NCBI GenBank assembly: GCA_963752605.1
Contig: CAVVYW010000005.1
Span: 310,001-374,000, forward strand
Direction of reading: 5' to 3'
Origin: CAVVYW01 sp963752605
GTDB taxonomy: Bacteria > Actinomycetota > Thermoleophilia > Solirubrobacterales > 70-9
DNA length: 64,000 nt
Below the pieces are notes generated by a model. That model had not been told where the DNA came from and did not search any database. It saw only the letters and a list, made by a program, of their open reading frames with translations. Both the position numbers and the translations under genes were made by a program. Positions 35,558 to 44,964 of the stretch are shown in pieces. How positions within the stretch are numbered: position 1 is the stretch's first letter; every line of letters starts with the position of its first letter.

Positions 35558-37348
35558 GTGGCCAGGTTCAGCAGAGATTCCGTTGACCGCGTGAAGGATG
35601 CGGCGAGCATCGTCGAGATCGTCTCGGCGTACACGGACCTGGGGCAGCGGGGGAAGGACTACTGGGGGCTGTGTCCGTTCCACGATGAGCGGACTCCCTC
35701 GTTCAAGGTGAATCCCACCGACAACCTCTACTACTGCTTCGGCTGCGAGGCGAGCGGGGACGTGTTCCGGTTCGTGGAGGAGAAGGAGGGGCTGGACTTT
35801 CCGCAGGCCGTGGAGTCCCTGGCTGAGCGTTATGGGGTGGAGCTGGAGCGGGATGACGAGGATCCGCGCGCGGAGGAGGCGCGGCGGCGAAAGGCGCGGC
35901 TGTGGGAGGTGCTGGAACGGACCGCCGCCTTCTACGTGACCTATCTGTGGAAGGGGACAAAGAAGGAGTGCGAGAAGGCGCGGGCGTACCTGGCCGGGAG
36001 GGGCCTCTCGGAAGAGGTGCTGCGGGACTTCGGGGTGGGGCTGGCGCCGAGTGCGTGGGACCAGGTGCTGACGCGCGGCCAGCAGGCGGGGTTCAAGGTG
36101 GAGGAGCTGCTGGGCGCGGGGCTGGTCCAGAAGGGCCGGCAGGGCGGGCACTACGACCGGTTCCGGTCCCGGATCACGTTCCCGATTCGCGATCAGAGGG
36201 GGCGGGTGCTGGGATTCGGAGCCCGGGCGCTGAGTGCGGACTCGAAGCCGAAGTACCTCAACTCGCCCGAGGGGGAGCTGTATCGGAAGAGCGACACGCT
36301 GTACGGGATCGATCGGGCTCGGGGGCCGATTGCGAAGGCGCGGCGGGCGATCGTCGTCGAGGGGTATACGGACGTGCTGGCGTTGCACCAGGCGGGGGTG
36401 ACCGAATCGGTGGCGGTGATGGGGACGGCGATCACGCCCGAGCAGCTGGCGATGCTCTCGGCGGTGACGGACTCCGTGGTGCTGGCGATGGACGCCGATC
36501 GGGCCGGGGCGGACGCGATGATCCGCGCGCAGCGGGTGGCAGGGGGTCGCGGGCTCGAGCTGCAGGTGGCGGCGATGCCGGAGGGGGAGGACCCGGCGGA
36601 CATGCTTCAGGAGCGGGCGCTGGAGCGGTTCAACCAGCTTGTCGAGGGGGCGATCGACCTGGTGCGGTTCCAGGTGGAGACGATTCTCAAGCGGGCCGAC
36701 CTCGGGGATCCGACGGGCCGCGACAAGGCGCTGACGGAGATCGCGCCGCACGTGAAGGCGATGGGGGAGACGTCGGTCGGATTTGGGGAGTTGGTGCGCG
36801 AGGTCGCGGACCGACTGGACACGGACCCGAGTTTGGTCAGTGAGCGGGTGCGGACCGCTCCGGACACGGTTGAGGGGGATGGTGCCGTCGATGGAGGTGC
36901 GCGCGCCGGATCGGCCAATGAGCCGCCGGCCCCGCGGCCGACGCTAACGCCGCGGGAGACCCGGGAGCGCGCGCTGCTGGCGATGTGCATCACCGATCCG
37001 AAGCGGGGGGCGAAGGTGATCGAGCGGTTGCGCGAGGAGCACATGTCCGCGTCGGGGGCGCCGGCGCTGGCGTGGCTCCGGGACCACCTCGAGGACCCGA
37101 TGTCCGGGCTGCCGCGCGATGACGAGGGGCTCGTGAGGCTGATCACCGAGCTGAAGATGCGGGCCGAGCGGGATCCCAGCTCGCAGGGGGCGATGGAGCT
37201 GAACTTCATGCTGCTGGAGCAGCAGCGGCTGGAGGACGGGATCTCGGCTGCGCAGGAGTCAGGGGACCAGGAGGGGCGCGCTCGCCTCCTCCGCGAGCGG
37301 GCCCAGCTCACCGACCGGATCGCGCACGCAGAGCCGCTGGGCGCGTAG
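35558..37348 (+). CDS. dnaG: DNA primase
   Basis: 596 residues, GTG start. The CHC2 zinc-finger is LCPFHDERTPSF...YYCFGCEASGDVF; the TOPRIM domain has VVEGYTDVLALHQAGV and LAMDADRAGADAM. A C-terminal helical region replaces the DnaB-binding domain. The primase makes RNA primers at the replication fork. Confidence 0.94.
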   Translation: MARFSRDSVDRVKDAASIVEIVSAYTDLGQRGKDYWGLCPFHDERTPSFKVNPTDNLYYCFGCEASGDVFRFVEEKEGLDFPQAVESLAERYGVELERDDEDPRAEEARRRKARLWEVLERTAAFYVTYLWKGTKKECEKARAYLAGRGLSEEVLRDFGVGLAPSAWDQVLTRGQQAGFKVEELLGAGLVQKGRQGGHYDRFRSRITFPIRDQRGRVLGFGARALSADSKPKYLNSPEGELYRKSDTLYGIDRARGPIAKARRAIVVEGYTDVLALHQAGVTESVAVMGTAITPEQLAMLSAVTDSVVLAMDADRAGADAMIRAQRVAGGRGLELQVAAMPEGEDPADMLQERALERFNQLVEGAIDLVRFQVETILKRADLGDPTGRDKALTEIAPHVKAMGETSVGFGELVREVADRLDTDPSLVSERVRTAPDTVEGDGAVDGGARAGSANEPPAPRPTLTPRETRERALLAMCITDPKRGAKVIERLREEHMSASGAPALAWLRDHLEDPMSGLPRDDEGLVRLITELKMRAERDPSSQGAMELNFMLLEQQRLEDGISAAQESGDQEGRARLLRERAQLTDRIAHAEPLGA

Positions 37349-37364
37349 CTCGGGCAGCCCTGCC

Positions 37365-37381
37365 GGGCCGCCTGGCGGCCC
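37365..37381 (+). terminator. Hairpin after dnaG
   Basis: GGGCCGC and GCGGCCC close on a three-base loop 17 bases past the dnaG stop. A second hairpin (ttccgcgcg/cgcgcggaa, 37405-37427) follows. Neither has a clear uridine tract. Confidence 0.45.
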
Positions 37382-37470
37382 AGGCCTTCACACATCCGTT
37401 CCACTTCCGCGCGCCTCCCGCGCGGAATCCACCCCTGATCGGTCCGCCCCGTCCGGGAAAATGCCTGGAA

Positions 37471-38196
37471 ATGACGAAAGAATTTCTAGAGGAATATTTG
37501 GCCGAGGGACTGTCGCTGGAGAGGATCGGTGCCCTGGTCGGGCGAGACCCGTCGACGGTCAGTTACCACCTGAAGAAACATGGCCTCAAGCCTGTGGGCC
37601 ACGAGATTCACTCGCCGAACGGCAAGGTGGATCCCGGTCGGCTTCGCCGAATGGTCGAGGACGGCACATCCGTCCATGGCGCGGCCGAGGAGCTGGGGGT
37701 GTCCTATTCCACCGTGCGGCACTGGGTGCGGCGGTTGGGCCTCGAGACCCAACGCATGGCTCGGCTCAAGGAATCCAGGGAGGCGCGGGTCAACGGAGAC
37801 AAGAGAGCTCTGCTGACGTGCCGGAAGCACGGCAAGACGCACTTCTACAAACACCCGAGCGGAGGCTTCCGGTGCGGCAAGTGTCGATCGGAGGCCGTGT
37901 CTCGCTACAGACGGCGCGTTAAGCAGCGCCTGATCGACCGGGCGGGAGGTGCGTGCCAGCTTTGTGGCTACGACAGCTACTCGCAGGCCCTCCACTTCCA
38001 CCATGTTGCGCCTGAGGGCAAGACCTTCACGATTAGCCGGCATGGCGTTACCCGTTCATATTCGGAGGTGGAGGCCGAGGCAGACAAGTGTCTGCTGCTT
38101 TGCGCAAACTGCCACGCCGAGGTCGAGGCGGGAGTGGCAGAGATTCCGCCGAAGCTTCTGACGACGCTAAAGTTGGCTGAGCGACGAGCCTCCTAG
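37471..38196 (+). CDS. HTH plus HNH nuclease-like zinc protein
   Basis: 241 residues. The first 100 contain two helix-turn-helix-like units (LAEGLSLERIGALVGRDPST and GTSVHGAAEELGVSYSTVRH). The second half holds a CRKHGK...RCGKCRSE zinc pair and an HNH-like core CQLCGYDSYSQALHFHHV with LLLCANCHAEVE. The 5' end is notably AT-rich (atgacgaaagaatttctagagg). It may be a homing-type or regulatory endonuclease. It sits just upstream of tRNA-Asn. The function is unproven. Confidence 0.7.
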   Translation: MTKEFLEEYLAEGLSLERIGALVGRDPSTVSYHLKKHGLKPVGHEIHSPNGKVDPGRLRRMVEDGTSVHGAAEELGVSYSTVRHWVRRLGLETQRMARLKESREARVNGDKRALLTCRKHGKTHFYKHPSGGFRCGKCRSEAVSRYRRRVKQRLIDRAGGACQLCGYDSYSQALHFHHVAPEGKTFTISRHGVTRSYSEVEAEADKCLLLCANCHAEVEAGVAEIPPKLLTTLKLAERRAS

Positions 38197-38216
38197 GTCG
38201 CACAAGTGGATTACAG

Positions 38217-38290
38217 TCCGGGGTAGCTCAATCAGGTAGAGCATCGCGCTGTTAACGCGAGGGTTGTCGGTTCGAGTCCGACCCCCGGAG
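38217..38290 (+). tRNA. tRNA-Asn (GTT)
   Basis: The cloverleaf folds fully: acceptor TCCGGGG/CCCCGGA, D-stem GCTC/GAGC, anticodon stem TCGCG/CGCGA with loop ctgttaa (anticodon GTT), T-arm GTCGG-TTCGAGT-CCGAC and discriminator G. CCA is not encoded. Confidence 0.93.
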
Positions 38291-38301
38291 CTCCAATCGA
38301 C

Positions 38302-39536
38302 TTAGTCCCGAGCCGGCGTGAGCCGGCTCGTCTGCTTTAGGGCCGCCCCCTCCACGAGCTCTGCCGCGCGCGCGGCCCCATCGTTCTCAGCGGACCAAGC
38401 CGAGATCTCCCGGGCGCGCTTCCTGTAGCGCTGGTCATCCGACCAAGCCGCCTCACCGCCGACCGAATCCCCCGCCGCGACAGCAACCGCCGGGGCAGCG
38501 ACACGCCCGCCCCGGACCACGCCACCCGCGCCGCGTTCTCCGCCATGTCCCCGACGGCGGGACACACCAGCAGCGGCGCACCCGCCGCCAGCGACCTCGC
38601 GACCGTCCCATGCCCCCCGTGGCAGATCACCGCGTCCGCAATCGGCATCGCCTGCGAGTACGACAACCACGGCGCCAGCACCGCGTTCGCCGGCGCCTCG
38701 ATCGGCACCTCCGGTCGGTGCCGATTCGTCGTCGCAAGCACCCGCACCGGCTCATCCGCCAGCGCGTCCAGCGCCGTCCGCAGCAGCTCGCACTCCGGAT
38801 CCTGCGAGGTGCTCGGCGCGATCACCACCAGCGGCCCGTCACCCTCCGGAATCTCGACCTCCTCCGCCGGCAGCTCGAAGAACAGCGGCCCGGTCACCCG
38901 CACGTGCTCCGGCCACTCCCTCGGGTACTCCAGCTGAGGGAACGTCCCCACGATCGCCAGCAGCTCGCTGATCCCACCGTGGAACCGGTCCAGCGGCGCC
39001 AGCCCCAGCCGCTCCCTCGTCTCGTTCATCTCATCCCGCCCGCGGCGCAGCCCCGACTCCATCACCGGCATCGTGGCCCGCCACCCGATCCGGCCCAGCG
39101 GCGTCCGCGGCGGCCGAAACCCCAGCGAGTACAGCGGCATCCCCGGCTCCTGCACCGGATACACGTGCGGGACCAGGGTCGCGTGCGGAACCCCCGCCAC
39201 CTCCGCCGCGAGCGTCGGCGCCAGCGTGAGGATGTCGCTCACCACCAGATCCGGCCGGAAGTCATCCATCAGCCGCGCCAGCGCCCGCGCCGCCGCCGCC
39301 GCCGTCTGCCCGTCCGGCGTGTCCGGCCCCGGCGGCGGGTACACCGTGTACTCCTGCGCCGCGGTGAACCCCAGCCCCTCGGCCTCCACGTCCTCGCGCC
39401 ACCGATCCCACGTCTCGACCAGCACCTCGTGCCCTCGCGCGCGCAGCGCGCGCGCCAGCGCGATCGCCGGAAATGCATGGCCGGGATCGCCAAAGGCGGC
39501 AACCACCAGCTTCAGCGATTTGGATGGGCGAGCCAT
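38302..39536 (-). CDS. GT1-type (MGT/UGT-like) glycosyltransferase, one frameshift
   Basis: About 410 residues after correcting one missing base near 38449. The N-terminal Rossmann domain is FGDPGHAFPAIALARALRARG; the C-terminal donor-binding region has CHGGHGTVARSLAAGAPLL. Without correction the frame ends at 38337 with an unrelated arginine-rich stretch. In the other frame AWSDDQRYRKRAREISAWS and NDGAARAAELVEG give the expected helical end. It probably transfers a sugar to a lipid or small molecule. The substrate is unknown. Confidence 0.78.
38309..38330 (+). terminator. Hairpin after tRNA-Asn
   Basis: A perfect 9-bp stem CGAGCCGGC/GCCGGCTCG with a four-base loop 18 bases past the tRNA, followed by a mildly T-rich stretch. 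It overlaps the 3' end of the convergent glycosyltransferase gene. Confidence 0.55.
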
Positions 39537-39625
39537 TGCGCGGACGGTAAGCGCAAACCGCTATTCCTTGTCCTATCGCCAAGCGGAAAAACAACGCCGA
39601 GCGGCTCCGACGATCCGTCTACGCG

Positions 39626-40174
39626 ATGCCGCGCCGGACCGTCGAGGCCATGCTCCGCGGCATCCGCTCCAACCGCATCATCGTCGGGGGATACGTGGAC
39701 AAGCGCGGCGGCGTCTGCCCGATGCTCGCGGCGCACCGCAACGGCGGCCGCACCAACTTCGGCACCTTCGCCAGAGCCTGGGACGCGTTCACCGGCGCCG
39801 GCAAGAAGCCGCGCCGCGCCGCCCGCCGCGACGTCCGCACCCTCGAGGGCTATCTCGAGATGGCGCTCACCCACGATCCGGCCGCCCCCGCCGAGACCGA
39901 ACGCCCCCTGTCCGAGGCGGTCCGCGAGATCAAGGCATCCCGCCGCCGCGAGGCGGAGGTCGAGGCGAAGGAGGACGCCGGCCGGCCCGTCGTGGACGTG
40001 CTGGCCGCCACCTACGCCGCGGCCGAGGAGCGCCGCGCCCTGGCGGAGGAGGAGGCCGGCGCGCTCATCGACACCGACGACCTCGATGGGATGGACGAGG
40101 CCGAGCTCTACGAGCTCGACTCCGCTCAGGCCTGGGCCGAGGCGCTCGAGCGCGCCGACGCGGACCGCTCCTGA
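39626..40174 (+). CDS. Conserved-looking hypothetical protein, charged C-terminus
   Basis: 182 residues, ATG at 39626. The start (PRRTVEAMLRGIRSNRIIVGGYVDKRGG) suggests a compact basic domain with CPMLAAHRNGGRTNFGTFA. The second half is highly charged and probably helical. The frame stays open upstream with plausible residues (KRKNNAERLRRSVYA), but no standard start exists there. I do not recognise a family. It lies between two glycosyltransferase genes. Confidence 0.55.
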   Translation: MPRRTVEAMLRGIRSNRIIVGGYVDKRGGVCPMLAAHRNGGRTNFGTFARAWDAFTGAGKKPRRAARRDVRTLEGYLEMALTHDPAAPAETERPLSEAVREIKASRRREAEVEAKEDAGRPVVDVLAATYAAAEERRALAEEEAGALIDTDDLDGMDEAELYELDSAQAWAEALERADADRS

Positions 40175-40203
40175 GCTGCAGCGGACGATCTAACGTCCGC
40201 GCG

Positions 40204-41094
40204 GTGAAGTCCCCCTTCATCTCGGTCGTCGTGCCTGTCCGCAACGGCGAGCGCTCCCTCGACTCCTGCCTCAGCTCCCTCGTCGCCCAGGACTACCCGG
40301 CCGACCGCCACGAGATCCTCGTCGTCGACAACGGCTCCACGGACCGCACCCCCGAGATCATCGGCTCCTACCCCGTCACCCGCCTCCACGAGCCCAAGCG
40401 CGGCGTCTCCCACGCCCGCAACCGGGGCATCGAGGAGGCCCGCGGCGACGTCGTCGCCTTCCTCGACGGCGACTGCACCGCCGACCCGACCTGGCTTCGC
40501 GGCATCGCCGAGCCCTTCTCAGACCCGGAGGTCGGCTGCGTCGCGGGCGAGCTCCGCCACATCGATCCCACCACCCCCGCCGAACGCCAGGCCAAGCGTC
40601 TCCTCGGCCGGTGGCAGCAATTCGCGTTCAGCTCGAACCCTCCGTACGCGATCACGGCCAACGCCGCCTACCGCCGCGAGGTCTTCGACCAGATCGGCCG
40701 CTTCGATCCAAAGCTCCCGCGCGCCCAGGACGTCGAGATCGGCCTCCGCTTCCACTCGCGCAGTCCCCTGACGATGGCCTACGGCGGGAAGGCCATCGCC
40801 CGCCACCACCACCGCCCGACCCAGCTCGGCTTCTTCCGCCAGCAGGTCGGCTGGGCCTACGGCGCGGGACTGGTCGGCGCCAAGCACCGGAAGCTGCTCG
40901 GCCACCGCGGCGCCCCCAAGCTCCGCGAGGTCGGCAACGGCATCCGCGGCCTCTGGCTGGTCCTCGCGGCGCGCGCCCGCGGGCGCGCCCGCCCCGAGCA
41001 CCTCGAGGACGCCTGGTTCAACCTGATGCGCCAGGCCGGCTGGTTCATGGGCGGCTGGGCCGGCATCGCGCGCGGCTCGCTGCACTGGCGCTAG
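40204..41094 (+). CDS. Glycosyltransferase family 2
   Basis: 296 residues from the GTG at 40204. The GT-A fold is clear: FISVVVPVRNGERSLDSCL, LVVDNGSTDRTPEII, GVSHARNRGIEEARG, FLDGDCTADPTWL (DxD). The C-terminal region is amphipathic. It probably transfers a nucleotide sugar to an envelope acceptor. The acceptor is unknown. Confidence 0.88.
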   Translation: MKSPFISVVVPVRNGERSLDSCLSSLVAQDYPADRHEILVVDNGSTDRTPEIIGSYPVTRLHEPKRGVSHARNRGIEEARGDVVAFLDGDCTADPTWLRGIAEPFSDPEVGCVAGELRHIDPTTPAERQAKRLLGRWQQFAFSSNPPYAITANAAYRREVFDQIGRFDPKLPRAQDVEIGLRFHSRSPLTMAYGGKAIARHHHRPTQLGFFRQQVGWAYGAGLVGAKHRKLLGHRGAPKLREVGNGIRGLWLVLAARARGRARPEHLEDAWFNLMRQAGWFMGGWAGIARGSLHWR

Positions 41095-41113
41095 CGGCCA
41101 CCAGGCCGCTGAG

Positions 41114-41845
41114 CTACGGGCTGCCCTCGGCGTCGCCCGGCCGCATGAACACGATCTCGGGCACCACGCAGTTCGGCGAGGTGCGCAGCAGGAACCGCAC
41201 GGACTCCGCGATGTCCTCCGGCGTGATCATCTCCTCGGCCGCCACGTTGTCCTTCACGAACTCGGTCATCGGCGTGTCCACGAACCCCGGGGCCAGCGCC
41301 GTCACCTGGATGCCGTCACCCGAGACCTCCTTCTGCGTCGACTGGGAGAACCCGATCACCGCCGCCTTGGTGGCCGAGTACACCGAGAGCCACGCCTGAC
41401 CCGACTTCCCGGCGATCGAGGCCGTGTTGGCGATCAGCGCCTTGCCGTGCTCCTTCCCCGCATCGCGCAGCATCGGCAGGCACTCCCTGGTCATCAGGAT
41501 CACGGCCCGCAGGTTCACGGCCAGCTGCATGTCCACGTACTTGCTCGTGAGCTCGTGCATCGCCTCACCGATCCCGACCCCCGCGTTGTTGCCGAGCACG
41601 TCGAGCCGCCCGAACCGCTCGCGGTGCGCCTCGACCAGCGCTTTCATCTCCTCCTCATCGGCCATGTTGGCGGGGTGGTGGAGCACGTCATGGCCGGCCG
41701 AGCGGAGCTCCTCCGCCGCCGCCTCGAGCTTGTCGGGGCGCCGCGCGGAGATGGTCACCCCGTAGCCGTCCTCGGCGAGCGCCCGCGCGATCGCCAGCCC
41801 GATGCCGCTGGAGCCTCCGGTGATCAGTGCCGCCCGGTCCGCCAA
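41114..41845 (-). CDS. Short-chain dehydrogenase/reductase
   Basis: 243 residues. ALITGGSSGIGLAIARALAE, LGNNAGVGIGEA and SVYSATKAAVIGFS give the cofactor and active-site motifs; SARRPDK after strand two suggests NADP. The C-terminus (RTSPNCVVPEIVFMRPGD) fits the classical family. It is not closely similar to the SDR at 33718. The substrate is unknown. Confidence 0.87.
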   Translation of the reverse strand: MADRAALITGGSSGIGLAIARALAEDGYGVTISARRPDKLEAAAEELRSAGHDVLHHPANMADEEEMKALVEAHRERFGRLDVLGNNAGVGIGEAMHELTSKYVDMQLAVNLRAVILMTRECLPMLRDAGKEHGKALIANTASIAGKSGQAWLSVYSATKAAVIGFSQSTQKEVSGDGIQVTALAPGFVDTPMTEFVKDNVAAEEMITPEDIAESVRFLLRTSPNCVVPEIVFMRPGDAEGSP

Positions 41846-41923
41846 TTCATCCTCCTTCGAATGCGCTTTAGACCGTCCTAATCGCGAGCGCCACCCTATA
41901 TGCGCCGTGGCTAGGATGGCTCG

Positions 41924-42892
41924 ATGCGCCCTCTGATCGCAGCGCTGCTCGCCGGCGCTCTCCTCATCGCCGGATGTGGCGGATCCGAGGACGAGGGCAC
42001 CGACAGCCGCGATCGGTCCGCGCCCTCCAAGTCCGATTTCCCCGCCGCGAACGGCCGGCCGCTCGAGCAGGTCCTCTCGGCCGCCAGCGGCGAGGGCCCC
42101 GTGATCTCACCGGCGGCCCAGGTTCTGAAGCCGGGCGAGAACCGGTTCCCCTTCGGCGTCTTCACGGTCGAGAGGGAGCAGATCACCGACGCCCAGGTCG
42201 CGATCTACGCCGCGCCCGGCGCCGGCCTCAAGGGCCCCGCGATCGGCCCCTTCACCGCGCGGATCGAGGATCTCACCACCGAGCCCGCCTTCCGAGCCAA
42301 GACGACCGCCGACGACCCCGACGCCGCCCAGGTCGCCTACGTGACGGAGATCCCCCTCGACAAGCCGGGCCCCTGGACCTTCGGGGCACTCACCAAGGAG
42401 GGCGACTCCTACGAGGGCAGTCTCCTTCCGACCCCGAGCAAGGTCGGCCAGTTCGATCCGGTCGGCGTGGGGGAGAAGGCCCCGAGGATCTCGACCCCCA
42501 CCGCCGACGAGGTCCCGGACATCAGCGAGATCGACACCCGGGAGCCGCCCGATTCCATGCACGACACCGATCTCGCCGAGGTCCTCGGCAAGCAGCCCGT
42601 GGTCCTCCTCTTCGCGACCCCGGCCCTTTGCCAGAGCCGCGTCTGCGGCCCCGTCGTCGACGCCGCGGAGCAGGTGAAGCGCGACTTCGGGGACGAGGTG
42701 GCCTTCATCCACCAGGAGGTCTACGTCGACAACGACATCAACAAGGGCCCCCTCCCGCAGATGAAGGCGTACCGGCTGACGAGCGAGCCCTGGCTCTTCG
42801 TGGTCGACCGCCAGGGCGAGGTCACGACCGCGATCGAGGGCGCCTTCAGCGTTTCGGAGCTCGAGCAGGCGGTGCGCGAGGTTGCCGGATAG
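41924..42892 (+). CDS. Thioredoxin-fold lipoprotein
   Basis: 322 residues. The signal (LIAALLAGALLIAGCGG) has lipobox LIAGC. Residues about 200-320 look like a thioredoxin fold: QPVVLLFATPALCQSRVCGPVVD carries a CxxxxC pair instead of CxxC, then EVYVDNDINKGP and EPWLFVVDRQGEV. The N-terminal 190 residues form a separate beta-rich region. It probably acts in extracytoplasmic redox or copper handling. No partner is seen. Confidence 0.7.
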   Translation: MRPLIAALLAGALLIAGCGGSEDEGTDSRDRSAPSKSDFPAANGRPLEQVLSAASGEGPVISPAAQVLKPGENRFPFGVFTVEREQITDAQVAIYAAPGAGLKGPAIGPFTARIEDLTTEPAFRAKTTADDPDAAQVAYVTEIPLDKPGPWTFGALTKEGDSYEGSLLPTPSKVGQFDPVGVGEKAPRISTPTADEVPDISEIDTREPPDSMHDTDLAEVLGKQPVVLLFATPALCQSRVCGPVVDAAEQVKRDFGDEVAFIHQEVYVDNDINKGPLPQMKAYRLTSEPWLFVVDRQGEVTTAIEGAFSVSELEQAVREVAG

Positions 42893-42910
42893 CGGCATGC
42901 ACCCCGCCGC

Positions 42911-43297
42911 GTGAGTCGGGTACAACTTGCCGCAGTGGGGGACGACCTACTTGACATGCTGGCGTCGGAAACCAGCCGGCGCAGCGAGACGCTGATCGCG
43001 GGAGTCCAGGAGCTCTCCGCATCCGGGCCCGACCCAGCGAAGGTCGAGCAGCTCAGGGTCGACGCGCACGGCATCAAGGGGGCCGCGATGGTCGTCGGCC
43101 AGGAGCGGCTCGCCGAGCTCGCCCGGCTGATCGAGGATGCGCTGGCCGCGCGCGCTGAATCGGGTGAGATCGAGAGCGCCCTTGCCACCGACATCGTCGG
43201 GGCCGTGAACGCTCTGCACGAAGGCACCACGGCGGCCGCCTCCGGCGCGGAGGAGCCCCCCGCCGTCGCGGAGTCCCTCAAAGTCCTCGGCGGCTGA
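42911..43297 (+). CDS. Orphan histidine phosphotransfer (HPt) protein
   Basis: 128 residues, GTG start. A four-helix HPt domain is indicated by RVDAHGIKGAAMVVG, where His53 would be phosphorylated, followed by ERLAELARLIEDALAA. No hybrid kinase or response regulator adjoins it, the nearest two-component genes being 0.6 kb away across a tRNA. It would relay phosphate in an unknown pathway. Confidence 0.75.
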   Translation: MSRVQLAAVGDDLLDMLASETSRRSETLIAGVQELSASGPDPAKVEQLRVDAHGIKGAAMVVGQERLAELARLIEDALAARAESGEIESALATDIVGAVNALHEGTTAAASGAEEPPAVAESLKVLGG

Positions 43298-43307
43298 GCG
43301 CCGGGCG

Positions 43308-43661
43308 CTAGTCGAGCTGCCCGAGCGCGTAGGCGATCCCGCCGAGCACCAGCCCGGTGATCACCGCCCACGCCGGGATCATCCACGCCGCCAGCTCGAC
43401 CACCCGCATCGTCTGCCGCCGGTACGCGGGGGCCACCAGCGCCACCAGCCCGCCGGTGAACACGATCAGCGCCAGGATCACCAGCGGCGCCGCGATCATC
43501 GTCCGGGCAGGCGCCTCCAGCTTGTCCTCGATGTCCCGGCCGATGTCGGTCCGCAGCACGAAGATCACCGCGATCACAACCACCGACCCGTAGAGGTTCG
43601 CCAGCAGCGGCATCGTGAACGTCTGCGGCTCGCGCTCCGGGGTGGGGTCCTGCCCCGCCAT
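43308..43661 (-). CDS. Small membrane protein, three hydrophobic helices
   Basis: 117 residues with hydrophobic segments LLANLYGSVVVIAVIFVL, MIAAPLVILALIVFTGGLVAL and MIPAWAVITGLVLGGIAYAL. It is convergent with the HPt gene. No recognised family. Confidence 0.5.
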   Translation of the reverse strand: MAGQDPTPEREPQTFTMPLLANLYGSVVVIAVIFVLRTDIGRDIEDKLEAPARTMIAAPLVILALIVFTGGLVALVAPAYRRQTMRVVELAAWMIPAWAVITGLVLGGIAYALGQLD

Positions 43662-43700
43662 CCCACGAATCTATCCGGGCTGGCGCTAGGCTCGCTCGTG

Positions 43701-43774
43701 GGGCCGGTAGCTCAGGTGGTCAGAGCAGCGGACTCATAATCCGTAGGTCGGAGGTTCGAGTCCTCCCCGGCCCA
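43701..43774 (+). tRNA. tRNA with CAT anticodon (elongator Met or Ile2)
   Basis: The cloverleaf is complete: acceptor GGGCCGG/CCGGCCC, D-stem GCTC/GAGC, anticodon stem GCGGA/TCCGT with loop ctcataa (CAT), T-arm GGAGG-TTCGAGT-CCTCC, discriminator A. Lysidine-modified Ile2 and elongator Met both carry CAT, and sequence alone does not settle it here. CCA is not encoded. Confidence 0.9.
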
Positions 43775-43896
43775 TGAAAGCCCCGCAAGGCCGAGCTTTC
43801 TGTTGCTTGCAGCGTCTCCCGAACCCGTCTCCCACGAGAATCCGTAGGTCTGTATTCGTGCGTGAGGGGTGCCGTGAGGTCGTGAAAGCCGCCGCG

Positions 43897-44964
43897 CTAT
43901 GCGGCAGGTAGTTGCACCGTGGCGCAGAGCCCCCCAGCGGCCCGGGGGGTGAGGGTGAGGGTTCCGTCGTGTGCTTGGGTGATGCTCTTGACGATTGCCA
44001 GGCCGAGGCCGACACCGTGGTCGGTGCGTATGCGTCCGGTGCCGCGCTGAAACGGCTCGACAAGCGTGGAAACCAATTGTGGCGTGAGCTTCTCGCCGGT
44101 GTTCTCGACAGTGAGCACCACAGCCTTGGGGTGAACGCTGGTCGTGACCCACACGGTGCCCTGTTCAGGCAGGTTGTGGACGATCGCGTTGTGCACGAGG
44201 TTCGCAGTCAACTGCAGCAGGAGCGCGTGCGAGCCGATGGCGGGGGTGATCTCGCCGGAGGTCTCGATGGTGAGGCCGCGTTCTTCTGCGAGGGGGAGGA
44301 GCGTTTCGGTGGCTTCTTCCGCTACGAGGGACAGGTCGACGTGTTCTCGGGCGAAGGACCGCTGGTCGGCGCGGCTGAGCAGGAGCAATGCTTCAGTGAG
44401 GTCGATCGCTCGGGCGTTGACGACGCGGAGGCGTTCGACGAGCTCGCCGTTGTCGCGGTTCGGATCGTTGTGGGCGACGTCGAGAAGTGTCTGCGTGACC
44501 GCCAGCGGGGTGCGCAGTTCATGGGAGGCGTTGGCTGCGAATCTCTGCTGTTCGGCGACCTGTGCTTCGACCCGTGCGAGCATGGCATCGAAGCTGTCGG
44601 CGAGTTCGCGGAACTCGTCTTTGCGGCCTTCCAACTGGATCCGGTGGGAGAGCGACCCGTTCGCAGCCGTGCGTGTGGCGTCCGTGATGCGGGTCAGCGG
44701 GGCGAGCATGCGGCCGGCGAGAATCCACCCTCCCGCGAGACCGAACACCAGCAGGAAGACCAGTGCCGCGCCCGCGGCCGGCGCGAAGTTGCGCACGAGG
44801 ACGGAGCGTTGCACCCCCCCGCCGGGGCCCACCGCCACCTCGGGCACATCACGCAGCAGGAACACCCACACCGCCGCGAGTAGCACGGCACCTGCGACCA
44901 TGAGGAACCCGGCATAGCTGAGGGTGAGTTTGAGGCGAACGCTCAAACCAGGGGCCCTATCCAC
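43897..44964 (-). CDS. Sensor histidine kinase of a two-component system
   Basis: 355 residues from the GTG at 44964, which overlaps the response-regulator stop (another GTG at 44979 is possible). Two membrane helices (LSYAGFLMVAGAVLLAAVW and AGAALVFLLVFGLAGGWIL) flank a short periplasmic loop; then HAMP, dimerisation box FAANASHELRTPLAVT with the phospho-His, N box LTANLVHNAIVHN and G boxes. It probably senses an envelope signal for the adjacent carboxypeptidase and exporter genes. Confidence 0.88.
   Translation of the reverse strand: MDRAPGLSVRLKLTLSYAGFLMVAGAVLLAAVWVFLLRDVPEVAVGPGGGVQRSVLVRNFAPAAGAALVFLLVFGLAGGWILAGRMLAPLTRITDATRTAANGSLSHRIQLEGRKDEFRELADSFDAMLARVEAQVAEQQRFAANASHELRTPLAVTQTLLDVAHNDPNRDNGELVERLRVVNARAIDLTEALLLLSRADQRSFAREHVDLSLVAEEATETLLPLAEERGLTIETSGEITPAIGSHALLLQLTANLVHNAIVHNLPEQGTVWVTTSVHPKAVVLTVENTGEKLTPQLVSTLVEPFQRGTGRIRTDHGVGLGLAIVKSITQAHDGTLTLTPRAAGGLCATVQLPAA

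Noticed and set aside
43712..44152. Frame reading through the CAT tRNA and encoding GRGGLEPPTYGL
   Set aside because: This peptide is the well-known antisense translation of a tRNA gene, not a protein.
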